Shown here: piece after piece, positions 32,927 to 42,110 of the stretch | Numbering within the stretch: the first letter of the stretch is position 1 | Layout: the number at the start of each line of letters is the position of its first letter | Assembly: GCF_021295345.1 (NCBI RefSeq) | Contig: NZ_JAIMJB010000012.1 | Coordinates: 1-64,000 of the forward strand | From: Motilimonas eburnea | Lineage (GTDB): Bacteria > Pseudomonadota > Gammaproteobacteria > Enterobacterales > CBDFNC01 | Length of the DNA: 64,000 nt | Direction: 5' to 3' | Translations under genes and position numbers: made by a program | Notes under the pieces: model-generated | The model's input: the letters and a program-made list of their open reading frames with translations, nothing else | What the model was told of the DNA's origin: nothing | Databases searched by the model: none

Positions 32927-34669
32927 TTAACGCTGGAAAACGGTTTCCCCTCGGCTAATGGTTGCCTGCACTTGAAGATCTTTTAAGGTAGCGGGTTCAA
33001 CTTTTAGCGGGTTTTTATCCAAGATGATTAAGTCCGCATTTTTACCCACTTCTAAGCTGCCTTTGGTTGCCTCTTCAAAATGTTGATAGGCCGACCAAAT
33101 GGTCATGGCTTGCAACGCGGTGTAAACATCCACCCGTTGATCTGGGCCTATCACCTTGTTGGTGCGGCTGGTGCGATTGACCGTGGCATCTAAAACGCGA
33201 AATGAACTCGGCAACGCCACTGGGGCATCATGGTGCGACGTGAACATGAGTCCAGCATCGCGCACCGCTTTGGTTGGCGAGATAAAGTTCGCTCTAGGTA
33301 GCCCCAATACCGATTGGGTATGCCAATCTCCCCAATAGAAGGTATGCATTGGGAATAATGAAGGGAAGATGCCTAATTCGGCGAGGCGAACGATTTGATC
33401 TTGGCGTATGGTTTGGCCATGGATCAGCACCGGGCGACGGTCTTTTTTACCTAGTTTTTCATTGGCTTGGGCAACCGCATCAATGAACTGCTCGATAGCG
33501 GCGTCACCATTTGAGTGGGTTAATACCTGCCAATTGTTTTTAAACGCGGTCTCAACATATTGATACGCTTGCTCATCTTTAAAGGTTGGGTATCCGGCGT
33601 AAGTTTTAGTTTGACCATGTGGCGGGTGGAAATACGGCTGACTTAGCCAAGCGGTTTTACCTTGTGGAGAGCCGTCAAAGTTAAGCTTTACGCCGCCGAT
33701 GCGAAAATGGTTGGTGTAATTGGGCGAATTATATTCCGAGCTCATAAAGTCGCTACTGGACACCATGTCGGCGTAAGCCACCAAGTCTATCATTAGCTTA
33801 CCTTGCTGCGAGGCGCGCTTCATGGCTTCATAGCCTTCGGTGGTGGCACGACCTTCTTGCGCTGTGGTGTAACCAAATTCAGCGTACATTTTTTGCGCTG
33901 CTGCCAACATTAAGTCTTGCAGCTCCGTATCTATCACCTTAGCCATAGCGAATACCATGGCAAAGTGGGCGTTTTCTTCTAGCACGCCATTGGGCTCTTG
34001 GCTGCCATCCATTCTACGGATCACCCCACCCTGCGGGTTGTTAGATTCTGCGGTGATCCCAGCCAGCTCCAGCGCCTTGCTGTTCGCCACACTCAGATGA
34101 CCGGAAGTATGAATAATCAATACCGGCAGCTCGGTGCTTACCTTATCGAGATCGGCCTTGGTGGGGTAACGATCAAGCTGAGCATCGTCATAGCCAAAAC
34201 CTAAGATCCAACCGGTCTTTTCAATAAACTGACGTTGGGTGGGATCTTGATCCGCGGCTTTTAAAATTTGCACGATTTTATCGACCGAGTCAGCATCGCC
34301 ATCGGGCGAAGGCAACACATTCGCCACCATGGCCTGCAGGCCAACACCATAAACATGACTGTGGGGATCAATAAAACCGGGCAGCAATGTCCTGCCAGCT
34401 AAATCGACCAGTTGGGTTTTACCAAACTTGTGCTGCATGGCTTCTTCTTTGCTACCCACAAAGATGATCTTTTCACCTAAAGTCGCAATGGCTTGGGCAT
34501 ATTGCGGACTGTCACCCGCCATGGTGAGAATATCGCCGCCAAAATAGATTTTGTCCGCAGCAGTCACTTGAAGTGGCTCAGCAACAGCTTGGGTTGATTT
34601 GTTAGGCTCTGATAGACAGCCGGCCAAGACAAGGCTAGCAAGGGTTAGCGGGATCCACTGCGATCTCAT
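32927..34669 (-). CDS. Amidohydrolase-family lipoprotein (YtcJ-like)
   Basis: This 580-aa protein has a signal with lipobox L-V-L-A-G-C (Cys18, numbered from the preferred ATG). Family features are a short N-terminal beta part with VDLAGRTLLPGFIDPHSHVYG (H-S-H metal motif), YTTAQEGRAT, LNFDGSPQGKTAWL, VLTHSNGDAAIEQF, and the C-terminal KGSLEVGKNADLIILDKNPL. YtcJ-like proteins are exported or cytoplasmic amidohydrolases of unknown substrate. I prefer the ATG at 34669 with a GGAGA site; the frame runs to 34720 but would lengthen the basic N-terminus. Confidence 0.88.
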   Translation of the reverse strand: MRSQWIPLTLASLVLAGCLSEPNKSTQAVAEPLQVTAADKIYFGGDILTMAGDSPQYAQAIATLGEKIIFVGSKEEAMQHKFGKTQLVDLAGRTLLPGFIDPHSHVYGVGLQAMVANVLPSPDGDADSVDKIVQILKAADQDPTQRQFIEKTGWILGFGYDDAQLDRYPTKADLDKVSTELPVLIIHTSGHLSVANSKALELAGITAESNNPQGGVIRRMDGSQEPNGVLEENAHFAMVFAMAKVIDTELQDLMLAAAQKMYAEFGYTTAQEGRATTEGYEAMKRASQQGKLMIDLVAYADMVSSSDFMSSEYNSPNYTNHFRIGGVKLNFDGSPQGKTAWLSQPYFHPPHGQTKTYAGYPTFKDEQAYQYVETAFKNNWQVLTHSNGDAAIEQFIDAVAQANEKLGKKDRRPVLIHGQTIRQDQIVRLAELGIFPSLFPMHTFYWGDWHTQSVLGLPRANFISPTKAVRDAGLMFTSHHDAPVALPSSFRVLDATVNRTSRTNKVIGPDQRVDVYTALQAMTIWSAYQHFEEATKGSLEVGKNADLIILDKNPLKVEPATLKDLQVQATISRGETVFQR

Positions 34670-34878
34670 AGGTCTTCTCCGTCTAAATACATGATTAAGT
34701 TGCTTACTAACATGAGCCATAGGGCTAAGACCGCTTTAACTCGCCCCCATCGCTCACAACACAGCAAGTATGTCTAATTTATCAATAAAAACAAAAACCT
34801 CTACCTTTGTTATCGCGTTTTGAAAAAAATGAGTAGTTTGTACTAAGCGCATTTTCATGGCCATCAATAGTCAAAAAA

Positions 34879-34903
34879 ATCCGGAGGCGATGGCACTCCG
34901 GAT
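34879..34903 (-). terminator. Terminator after the alkylsulfatase gene
   Basis: ATCCGGAG (34879-34886) and CTCCGGAT (34896-34903) form a perfect 8-bp stem with a 9-base loop. On the minus strand the stem is followed by seven T, a typical intrinsic terminator. Confidence 0.88.
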
Positions 34904-34954
34904 GTTTAGTTTCTTGCTTGAGCGATTACCCACTCAACATAACCATAAGCTGAT

Positions 34955-36976
34955 TTACTTGGTTGGCATTGGCAATATTTCAAACATGCCATCGAACTTA
35001 TCTAAGGTTGCCGCTAGTTGACCCAGTAATGCGGCGTCCCCTTTTACACTGGCCTGTTTTGACTTAAATAGCTCGTCTAGTGTGGTTTGACCTAACACCA
35101 CTTTAGTAAAGTCCGCCTTATCGATGATAAGTTCAAAGTCCACTTTTGGTAGCTCATCCACTTGTATATTGGCCATATTGGCATTGGAAACTTCGCCGTA
35201 GTAACGCTCTTCAAGATCTGGATGGTACACGCCAAAGTTGAAGTTTAGCCCTGCCGTTTCCGCTTTGGGTGCATTTAAGGTAACAGCAATATAGTCTAAG
35301 AACATGCCCGTTGGCGTGTTAGCGATGACATCGGCAGAGGCTAACTTAATCGACTCTTGGATTTCGCCGGTACGAAGTTCAACCGCGCCTTGTAAGTAGC
35401 TGTTACGCCATGCCATTGTTTCTGATTGATAACCTTGCTGCTCAAAGCTGTCTGCTAACGCAAAGCGATAGGTAATATTGTCTGGATCACACTGCACCAA
35501 ATCGTTAAACAGCTGAGAGGCCTCTTGGTATTCGCCAGCTTTAAAGTGTGCTTGACCCGCTTTGTAAAGCACATCTGCCCCTGCGGCATTAACATAAACA
35601 CATGACTTATCTTTGCTCTGCAATGGGTTGGTATTTACCGGGTTCATATCATGGTAGCCAAGGTAGAGGTTAACCACCGCACGCGCATTGTGGCTGTATG
35701 AACCGTGGTAACCATTGGTGTGCCATGTATCAAGCTGCGACTGCGGAATGATCTTTTCAATCTCACGGCCCACATCGTGGATGGTTACGCCATGGTTTGC
35801 CAAACGCATTGCTTGGTTATGGATAAAGCCATAATTGTCACGTTGCAATGTCATGTATTGCGAGATTTCGTTCACCTCTGTATCCGGCTTGTTCCAAACC
35901 GGCGCCGAGTGTGCAGCATGAATATTGTCAACGAGACCACTGTCAACAAAGCGCAATTTCAGTTCTGTTAAATACTTGGTCCACACCAATGAGTCACGAA
36001 CCTTAGCACCACGGAAGGTATAAATATTGTGCATACCATCGTAGGTTAACTCTGCGGTATTGAGTGAACGATACTTAGGTACATACAAAACAATCTCTGC
36101 AGGCGCTTCTGCACCAGGCATATTAATGGCGTGGAAATCTAAACCATCAATATTGATCACTTTCTCACGCTCTTGGATCTCGACCGTGGGCGCAACTAAG
36201 GTCACTTCTCCGCGCGAAGTGCCTAAGCCCAGTGCGTTGTCAACGATACCTTTGGTGTTATTGTCTAGGGTGGTGCCATATTGATAATTTGCCCGACGAC
36301 CCATTGCCGTACCGGCTATCACGTTTTCATCGGCCAGCTCTTTGATGAAGTCTTTCGGCGCATAAATCGGTGCGTCTTTCACAAAGTCACCGGATTCATA
36401 AATACCACGAGAGCCACCAAAGTGATCGGCATGCATGTGCGAATAAATCATGCCGGTAATTTTGTGCTCACCGTTAATGGCAGGAAGATGCTGTTTAGCA
36501 AATTCCCAAGAAGCTGCAGAGGCTTGACGAGACAACAGAGGATCGTGAATAACATAGCCATTATCAGCGCGATAGATAGTCATATTTGAAAGATCCGCAC
36601 CGCGAATTTGATAAACGCCGTCGGTCACTTCGTAAAGGCCACCCGCAGCATAATTCAACATGCCTTGACGCCAAATGGATGGGTTAACCGTTGATGGCAA
36701 GTCTTGCGGCGACATATCTGCCATGTATTCGAATCGGTTCTTAAGCTCACCCGCCTCATGGGTACCAAACTCAGCAATTAAACCCCGTGTTGTCCGCTCA
36801 AAAGCCGATGTATCTTGCCACGGAAGGCGCTTAGCTAACGCAGCGTTAGCAGTAACAGTGTGCTTAGATGCAGGTTTACCTTCGTAGGTATCAATTGAAG
36901 CGTAGTCATTAGCGACTGCACCAAACGAAACAACAATAGCAAGAGCAAGTACTGATGGAGTAAAACGCGTTTTCAT
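34955..36976 (-). CDS. Alkyl sulfatase (metallo-beta-lactamase fold, SdsA/BDS1 type)
   Basis: This 673-aa exported protein has a Sec signal (1-22). The N-terminal metallo-beta-lactamase domain carries Y-S-H-M-H-A-D-H-F-G-G (ligands His180, His182, Asp184, His185). An alkylsulfatase dimerisation region and a C-terminal SCP2-like domain (KADFTKVVLGQTTLDELFKSKQASVKGDAALLGQL) follow. Such enzymes hydrolyse sodium dodecyl sulfate and other primary alkyl sulfates in the periplasm, freeing sulfate and alcohol. The length is close to the known family (650-700 aa). A divergent LysR gene is the probable regulator, and a terminator follows. Confidence 0.93.
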   Translation of the reverse strand: MKTRFTPSVLALAIVVSFGAVANDYASIDTYEGKPASKHTVTANAALAKRLPWQDTSAFERTTRGLIAEFGTHEAGELKNRFEYMADMSPQDLPSTVNPSIWRQGMLNYAAGGLYEVTDGVYQIRGADLSNMTIYRADNGYVIHDPLLSRQASAASWEFAKQHLPAINGEHKITGMIYSHMHADHFGGSRGIYESGDFVKDAPIYAPKDFIKELADENVIAGTAMGRRANYQYGTTLDNNTKGIVDNALGLGTSRGEVTLVAPTVEIQEREKVINIDGLDFHAINMPGAEAPAEIVLYVPKYRSLNTAELTYDGMHNIYTFRGAKVRDSLVWTKYLTELKLRFVDSGLVDNIHAAHSAPVWNKPDTEVNEISQYMTLQRDNYGFIHNQAMRLANHGVTIHDVGREIEKIIPQSQLDTWHTNGYHGSYSHNARAVVNLYLGYHDMNPVNTNPLQSKDKSCVYVNAAGADVLYKAGQAHFKAGEYQEASQLFNDLVQCDPDNITYRFALADSFEQQGYQSETMAWRNSYLQGAVELRTGEIQESIKLASADVIANTPTGMFLDYIAVTLNAPKAETAGLNFNFGVYHPDLEERYYGEVSNANMANIQVDELPKVDFELIIDKADFTKVVLGQTTLDELFKSKQASVKGDAALLGQLAATLDKFDGMFEILPMPTK

Positions 36977-37092
36977 AAGGAACCTCTTTGCGATTCGGTA
37001 ATGGGTATGGCGTTACTTTAACGGGTTGACACATATTGATATATAAATGAAACTGTATTCAATACATCATGAATTGTTATGTTTGAGCGCCC

Positions 37093-37983
37093 ATGCTAGC
37101 TAATATTGATTTGAATTTATTAAAAGTGTTTGTGGCGGTCTATCGCCATCAATCCATTACCTTAGCGGCAGAGGAAATGGGCCTAACCCAACCAGGGGTA
37201 AGCGGATTACTTAAGCGCTTACAACAACAAGTGGGCTGTCCACTGTTTATTCGCGCTGGACGTGGCATCGCTCCAACCCATAATGCGCAAGCCTTGATGC
37301 GCCATATTGAGCCGGCATTAGTGCAGATCAGCAATGCTCTGGAAAGCCTAGAAGGGTTTTCAACCCAATTTCCGAGAAAGTTTGTGGTGTATACAACTGA
37401 GCCTGTGATGCTGATGATCTTGCCTAAGATAGAGGCCGATACCCGCCTAGGAAATGTCACGATTGAATTACAGCCTACCCATAGTAATGAAGATAAGTTG
37501 TTCCAAACATTAAACCAACATCAGGCCGATCTTGCGATCGAGCTTTCTAACTATTCAATGTCTTCCTTTTTCACTGAAGCCTTGTTTGAAGATCAGATCT
37601 GTCTCATAGCAAGAAAACAACACCCCAGAATACAAGGCAAAGTCACAAGGCAGCAGTTCTATCAAGAAAAGCATATTACCTTGAAACTGCGCCGAGAAGA
37701 TGCCTACATGGCCGACTATTTTACCGAAGAAACCATGGATGAACGCCTCGTTGCAGCGGAATGCACTTCATTGGTCTCGCAAATGTCCATGGTCGCGACC
37801 AGTGATTGTATTGCTATCATGACAGCCAGTATCGCGAGCTTGTTTGCCGATAAGCTGGATATTCAAGTTTTACCGCCGCCATTTACGTCTAAGCCAGTAA
37901 AATATCAGCTACTCGCTCACAACAGAGAGAAAAAAAGCCCTGCCAATATTTGGCTCAGAGATAAGATTCGCGCTTACTTTTAG
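37093..37983 (+). CDS. LysR-family regulator, probable control of the alkylsulfatase gene
   Basis: This 296-aa LysR regulator has an HTH at 5-63 (LLKVFVAVYRHQSITLAAEEMGLTQPGVSGLLKRLQQQVGCPLFIRAGRGIAPT in sections) and an effector-binding domain. It lies 116 bp from the divergent alkylsulfatase gene, the standard position for a LysR activator such as SdsB of the Pseudomonas SDS system. Its ligand may be an alkyl sulfate or its alcohol product, which is inference. A terminator follows. Confidence 0.9.
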   Translation: MLANIDLNLLKVFVAVYRHQSITLAAEEMGLTQPGVSGLLKRLQQQVGCPLFIRAGRGIAPTHNAQALMRHIEPALVQISNALESLEGFSTQFPRKFVVYTTEPVMLMILPKIEADTRLGNVTIELQPTHSNEDKLFQTLNQHQADLAIELSNYSMSSFFTEALFEDQICLIARKQHPRIQGKVTRQQFYQEKHITLKLRREDAYMADYFTEETMDERLVAAECTSLVSQMSMVATSDCIAIMTASIASLFADKLDIQVLPPPFTSKPVKYQLLAHNREKKSPANIWLRDKIRAYF

Positions 37984-38019
37984 CAGTGTGAACGCAATAA
38001 GAAGATTAGCGGTATGAAA

Positions 38020-38065
38020 GCCTATCAATCAACTCATAATGGTTGATTAATAGGCCATGGTTTTT
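38020..38065 (+). terminator. Terminator after the LysR gene
   Basis: Arms of 14 bases (38020-38033 and 38042-38055) pair with one mismatch around an 8-base loop, with a run of T at 38060-38065. It ends transcription of the LysR gene and may also serve the convergent subtilisin gene. Confidence 0.72.
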
Positions 38066-38080
38066 TCACAGGTAAGCTAG

Positions 38081-39805
38081 CTAGGGCTTATAAACCGTCA
38101 CGGTCTCCCCTTGATCACTAACAAACTCAACATTGGATTGTTGCTTTCTGATACCACTTAGGGTGCAAGTGTTTGCGCTGCAACTGCCCGCTCCCGAAGA
38201 CCAAACACCATTTAGCTCATCATTGGTTTCGTAGTAAACAGTAGCCGTCCATGTTGAGCCATTGTTGCTACTTGATGTCAATAATGTGGGCGAGTTGACG
38301 TCACTCACGTGCACTTGAGCCTGAGCTTCACCTATTGCCGAATCATCATCTGTCACCGTCAAAACGATGTTATAAGTTCCTTCAACAGCATACGAGTGGG
38401 AGATATTAACACCACTGCCCGTGTTACCGTCGCCAAAATCCCAATGGTAAGATGTGATTGAACCATCACTGTCTGATGATGTTGTGGCATCAAAACTACA
38501 AGCTAACAATGAGCAAGAGGAGTTAAATAAAGCGCTTGGCGGGTTATTACCCCCACCCCCCTGCAACACCCACTTAGGTGAAAAAGTAGATGAGCTAATA
38601 TCAAGCAAGGGCTCTAAAATACCGTCGCCCGAATCATCTAACCAATTATAATTACCACTGTTGATTAAGGTGTCCCATATCATTTGTGGACCATGGTTAT
38701 GACTCGCGAGTAATGCTGCTGCCCCTGCGACATGGGGCGATGCCATTGAGGTACCACTAATGGTGCCATAGCCACCTCTTTCTATTGGGTAGGTCGACAG
38801 AATACAAACGCCGGGAGCAGCAATGTCTACCTCAGCGCCCCAATTACTAAAACCAGCTAAGGTGTCGTCTTGGTCGCTGCGACAAGTTGGTGCGCCTAAA
38901 TAGCCAGCAAGGCCATCAAAGTCAGCCAAAGCCGAGACGGTAATTGCTTTTGGTGCATTGGCTGGCGTAAAATTGGTGCTATCGGCATTGCTATTACCTG
39001 CCGCTACCACTACGGTTACGCCGCTGTTAAATGCCGAATCTATCGCTTGATTCATTGCACTGCTCGAACCTGAGCCACCTAAGCTCATATTGATCACTTC
39101 AATATCGCCTTGCGCCACCACCCAATCAATGCCCGCAATAATTCCCGAAAGCGAGCCTGAACCTTGTGCATCGAGTACCTTGACCGCCCAAAGCCGCGCT
39201 CCAGGGGCAACCCCGACCACACCTATGTTGTTATCGAGTGCAGCTATGGTTCCAGCCACATGAGTACCGTGGTAATGGTCATCGTCACCACCCAGAGATT
39301 CATCACAAAAATACGACCTTCTATGAGGTGGACCACCAGAGTGATAGAGACAATTTGCCCCGCCAATTACGTTTAAATCAGCATGCTCCATATCGATGCC
39401 AGTATCCAACACAGCGACATCAACATCGACACGAACATTATCGTTACCGTCAATGTCCAAGGCGGTGAGATCGGCATAAATACGCTCAACCCCAGTCGGC
39501 AACTGCTGCACAAATGCATTGATGGGAATATCGTCTTCGACATACGACACTTTGGGATGATGTAAGATGCCATTGAGAGCTTGCTCAGGCACCGCAATTG
39601 AGAACCCCTTAATGACATGTTCAAACACATACCCCACACGTCCATTCGCTTTTTGCGCTATCTCGGTGGCGACCTCTTGCGGTACTGCATGATCGTACAC
39701 AACGACTATATAGCGTTGTAAATCAGGAGGGGAAGCGTATGTGAAAAGAGGCAAACAAACAGTAAGGATCAAAGTGGCATAAAGGGATTGAAATGAAGCT
39801 CGCAT
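38081..39805 (-). CDS. Secreted subtilisin-family (S8) serine protease with PKD domain
   Basis: This 574-aa preproprotein has a signal (1-24) and an Inhibitor_I9-like propeptide (about 30-98: YIVVVYDHAVPQEVATEIAQKANGRVGYVFE). The S8 catalytic domain has Asp134 (AVLDTGIDMEHAD), His182 (HYHGTHVAGTIAAL), Asn271 (AAGNSNAD) and Ser353 (SGTSMASPHVAGAAAL). A PKD domain (about 425-500: YHWDFGDGNTGSG, HSYAVEGTYNIVLTVTDDD) and a short C-terminal module with paired cysteines follow. It is an exported general protease. No C-terminal sorting signal such as PEP-CTERM or GlyGly-CTERM is visible. Confidence 0.93.
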   Translation of the reverse strand: MRASFQSLYATLILTVCLPLFTYASPPDLQRYIVVVYDHAVPQEVATEIAQKANGRVGYVFEHVIKGFSIAVPEQALNGILHHPKVSYVEDDIPINAFVQQLPTGVERIYADLTALDIDGNDNVRVDVDVAVLDTGIDMEHADLNVIGGANCLYHSGGPPHRRSYFCDESLGGDDDHYHGTHVAGTIAALDNNIGVVGVAPGARLWAVKVLDAQGSGSLSGIIAGIDWVVAQGDIEVINMSLGGSGSSSAMNQAIDSAFNSGVTVVVAAGNSNADSTNFTPANAPKAITVSALADFDGLAGYLGAPTCRSDQDDTLAGFSNWGAEVDIAAPGVCILSTYPIERGGYGTISGTSMASPHVAGAAALLASHNHGPQMIWDTLINSGNYNWLDDSGDGILEPLLDISSSTFSPKWVLQGGGGNNPPSALFNSSCSLLACSFDATTSSDSDGSITSYHWDFGDGNTGSGVNISHSYAVEGTYNIVLTVTDDDSAIGEAQAQVHVSDVNSPTLLTSSSNNGSTWTATVYYETNDELNGVWSSGAGSCSANTCTLSGIRKQQSNVEFVSDQGETVTVYKP

Positions 39806-40227
39806 AAGTTGTTCCTCAATTAATACACAGAAACAAGCTTATTAAGTATAGTTCGATATAACAGGGCCCCAAAAAGCGAACAGAAGGACAGCGAACAAAC
39901 TTTTCTAATTTTAAAGCAACATAAATGTATTTATGCCGCTTAACTAAGCGCTATCCTACTCATATATTAATCACTTTTACCCTTGGTGTTGCGATAATAA
40001 CAACAATATTGACTGGCTAAGAACCATAATGACCAAGTCCAAGTCAAACGCTATGGCAAACAGGGGGGGCAATACGAAAACTAACCACCCATACCAGCGC
40101 GCAATGAATCAAATTAGGCGACAAATATGACGCCCTGCACATGACCAAATGAAAGTTTTATTGAAATAATTAAGCAACTTAATTGTAAACACTAGCATGG
40201 CTTTCGAACAATCTGGCCAGCCAACAC
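39806..40227. other. Intergenic region with a gene remnant
   Basis: This 422-bp stretch lies between the subtilisin gene and the DinB gene. It holds the upstream region of the subtilisin gene and the gene remnant at 39948-40130. No other ORF or element was seen. Confidence 0.6.
39948..40130 (+). pseudogene. Remnant of a paralogue of the aromatic lipoprotein gene at 41563
   Basis: Bases 39970-40018 align with 41687-41735 at 41 of 49 positions by hand count, without gaps. In the same reading frame the remnant encodes H-F-Y-P-W-C-C-D-N-N-N-N-I-D-W-L against H-Y-Y-P-W-C-C-D-N-D-N-D-I-A-W-L in the intact gene. The frame is open from 39948 (after a TAA) to a TGA at 40128 but has no start codon or lipoprotein signal. 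The end resembles the intact gene's end (QRAMNQIRRQ against QRPMARPGRRR), suggesting a copy with an internal deletion and a lost N-terminus. Confidence 0.7.
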
Positions 40228-40776
40228 TCAACTACCCACACTTTCTTCGTCAGGCAGTAAAACAACTAAGTCCGTCACCCCGATATCAAGATCAAGCTGT
40301 GTCAGTAATGTGCTCACTTGACCACGATGATGGGTTTGATGATTAAATAAATGCATGACTAAACTAAACAGGTTTTTACTGGCGGGGACGCCTTTGCTAT
40401 TTTTATAGGTGATAGTCCGATGCAAAGAGGCTTCGTCTACTTCACGTGAGAGTGCCAGTAATCCCTGATCAAGTAATTCTCTTCGGCGCGCTAGCTCAGT
40501 CAACTCCGTAAACAACACCGCGTCGAGCGACCGAGGTGGCGGCAGTTGGCTAATCGGCGCTAATGCTTGTAAGCCGATCCCTGCGCTAAAGAAGCGTTGT
40601 AACCAGAGGGTATCTCCCACCACTAAATGATTTAACGTTCCCAGTATCGAATGAAAAAAAGCACCGCGATCTTGATTTAACGCTTCATTGGAAAGCGAGG
40701 CACAGGCGTGGTAAACCTGCTGATTCATCACTTGGTTATACTGCGCCATTTGTTGCACATGAGCTGTTAATTGCAA
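40228..40776 (-). CDS. DinB-family protein
   Basis: This 182-aa four-helix-bundle protein of the DinB/YfiT-like superfamily has the metal-site histidines in LNHLVVGDTLWL (helix 2 start) and the HLFNHQTHHRGQVSTLLTQL helix. DinB-like proteins include thiol-dependent S-transferases and damage-inducible proteins. No function can be assigned here. Its ATG lies 12 bp downstream of the SPOUT methyltransferase gene, so they are probably co-transcribed. Confidence 0.88.
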   Translation of the reverse strand: MQLTAHVQQMAQYNQVMNQQVYHACASLSNEALNQDRGAFFHSILGTLNHLVVGDTLWLQRFFSAGIGLQALAPISQLPPPRSLDAVLFTELTELARRRELLDQGLLALSREVDEASLHRTITYKNSKGVPASKNLFSLVMHLFNHQTHHRGQVSTLLTQLDLDIGVTDLVVLLPDEESVGS

Positions 40777-40788
40777 AGCTTTTACTCC

Positions 40789-41394
40789 TTAAGAAAGTGT
40801 TTTGCGAGGTCCTCTATTCGCGCGTTTATACTTGGCTTGATAATCACGTCTTTGCTTAGTTACTTCGTACAATACTATGCCTGTAGTCGTCGCTAAATTT
40901 AGGCTTTCTATGATGCCAAACATAGGAATTGAGACACAAAAGTCACTGCGTTCAACAACGATATCACTGATGCCACGGGCCTCATTTCCAAACCAAACCG
41001 CTAATCGCGTTTGTGTATAGTCGGCTTCATGAAGGATGTAATTTTCCTTCCCTTTAATATGAGGAGAAGTCACGATCGAAGTGAATCTATGCTTTTCCAG
41101 ATGTGCTAGGCATGCTTCAGTGCTATCAAAGCGCTTCACAAAGGTCCACTTAGACGCTGAAACGGAGATTTTGGACAAAGATTTTCTTTCTCTTAACTCA
41201 TCCCAATCATCTGGTAGCGATTTTCTGCTGTCTACGATATAGATTTTTTCTACGCCAAGTCCATTGGCATTTCTTATCACTGCACCAATATTTTTAATAT
41301 CCATTGGGTTTTCAAGCACTGCGACAAGGTTTTTGCATTGATAGTCTTTAATTTCATCCGCTCGTTGACGAATTTTACTTTTTTCGTTTTCCAT
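40789..41394 (-). CDS. TrmH/SpoU-family RNA methyltransferase
   Basis: This 201-aa SPOUT methyltransferase shows the three motifs of the family: N-I-G-A-V-I-R-N-A-N-G-L-G at 35-47, WFGNEARGIS at about 133-142, and IPMFGIIESLNLATTTGIVLYE near 156-177. The C-terminal tail is basic (YKRANRGPRK). It methylates ribose 2'-OH in tRNA or rRNA using SAM. The target is not determined; similarity to TrmH is plausible because of the N-terminal charged extension. Confidence 0.85.
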   Translation of the reverse strand: MENEKSKIRQRADEIKDYQCKNLVAVLENPMDIKNIGAVIRNANGLGVEKIYIVDSRKSLPDDWDELRERKSLSKISVSASKWTFVKRFDSTEACLAHLEKHRFTSIVTSPHIKGKENYILHEADYTQTRLAVWFGNEARGISDIVVERSDFCVSIPMFGIIESLNLATTTGIVLYEVTKQRRDYQAKYKRANRGPRKTLS

Positions 41395-41562
41395 CAGACT
41401 TTCGCTCCTTCAACGTAAGTGCATATTGTACCCCAGCAAACTTGCATTGACTGCTGTAACATATTTATTTTATTGGCAAATATATTACCAATCGAGACAA
41501 AGCTTGATCCTTTCCAGCGCAAGCAGCAAAATATCGAAAACCCTTTATGTGAGATTTCTGTG

Positions 41563-42096
41563 ATGAGGATCTTTTTCTTAGTACTGGCTGTTGTGCTCAG
41601 CGGCTGTGCACAACAGCCACGCTCCGACAACCCTAGCCACTACGGCAGCTACCCTTGGTGGTACGATGATTACTTATATTATTGGGATCACTATTACCCT
41701 TGGTGTTGTGATAATGACAACGACATAGCATGGCTGATCAAAGATTGGTGGCACAGCTTAGATGAAGGCCAGCAACAAGCCATTAAAGATAAATTTGACG
41801 ACTGGCAAGGCGACCACCAGCAAGCTGATATCACTGCGTTAAAAAGCGAATTTCAGCAACGTTGGGCGCAAATTAGCCCAGAGCAACAAGCGAATTTGCG
41901 CGCTCGTCGCGATGAGCTAAAAAATTTACCGCGCCCGAGTAATAAACTAGTCGAGCATCCTAAGCTGCAAGAGCGGCCAGTAAATAAGCCTGAATTACCT
42001 AAAACACGACCCGCGACTAAACCCACCACCAGACCTGCGGTGCGTCCAGTTCATTTTCCCCAGCGACCCATGGCTCGCCCGGGGCGCCGACGCTAA
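41563..42096 (+). CDS. Aromatic-rich lipoprotein of unknown function (177 aa)
   Basis: This 177-aa protein has a lipoprotein signal with lipobox V-L-S-G-C (Cys15), chosen at ATG 41563; the longer frame to 41419 adds nothing domain-like. After it lies an exceptionally aromatic segment (YPWWYDDYLYYWDHYYPWCC, about residues 31-50) followed by acidic residues. A helical region follows (about 60-125: DDWQGDHQQADITALKSEFQQRW). The C-terminal tail is Pro/Arg/Lys-rich, ending PRP/RPGRRR. The layout suggests an outer-membrane lipoprotein with a flexible basic tail. No family recognised. The remnant at 39948 is its decayed paralogue. Confidence 0.7.
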   Translation: MRIFFLVLAVVLSGCAQQPRSDNPSHYGSYPWWYDDYLYYWDHYYPWCCDNDNDIAWLIKDWWHSLDEGQQQAIKDKFDDWQGDHQQADITALKSEFQQRWAQISPEQQANLRARRDELKNLPRPSNKLVEHPKLQERPVNKPELPKTRPATKPTTRPAVRPVHFPQRPMARPGRRR

Positions 42097-42110
42097 TCTG
42101 ATTCGATGAG

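Noticed and set aside
36281-36589. 102-aa open frame antisense to the alkylsulfatase gene
   Set aside because: Lies within a strongly conserved gene on the other strand and shows no family features.
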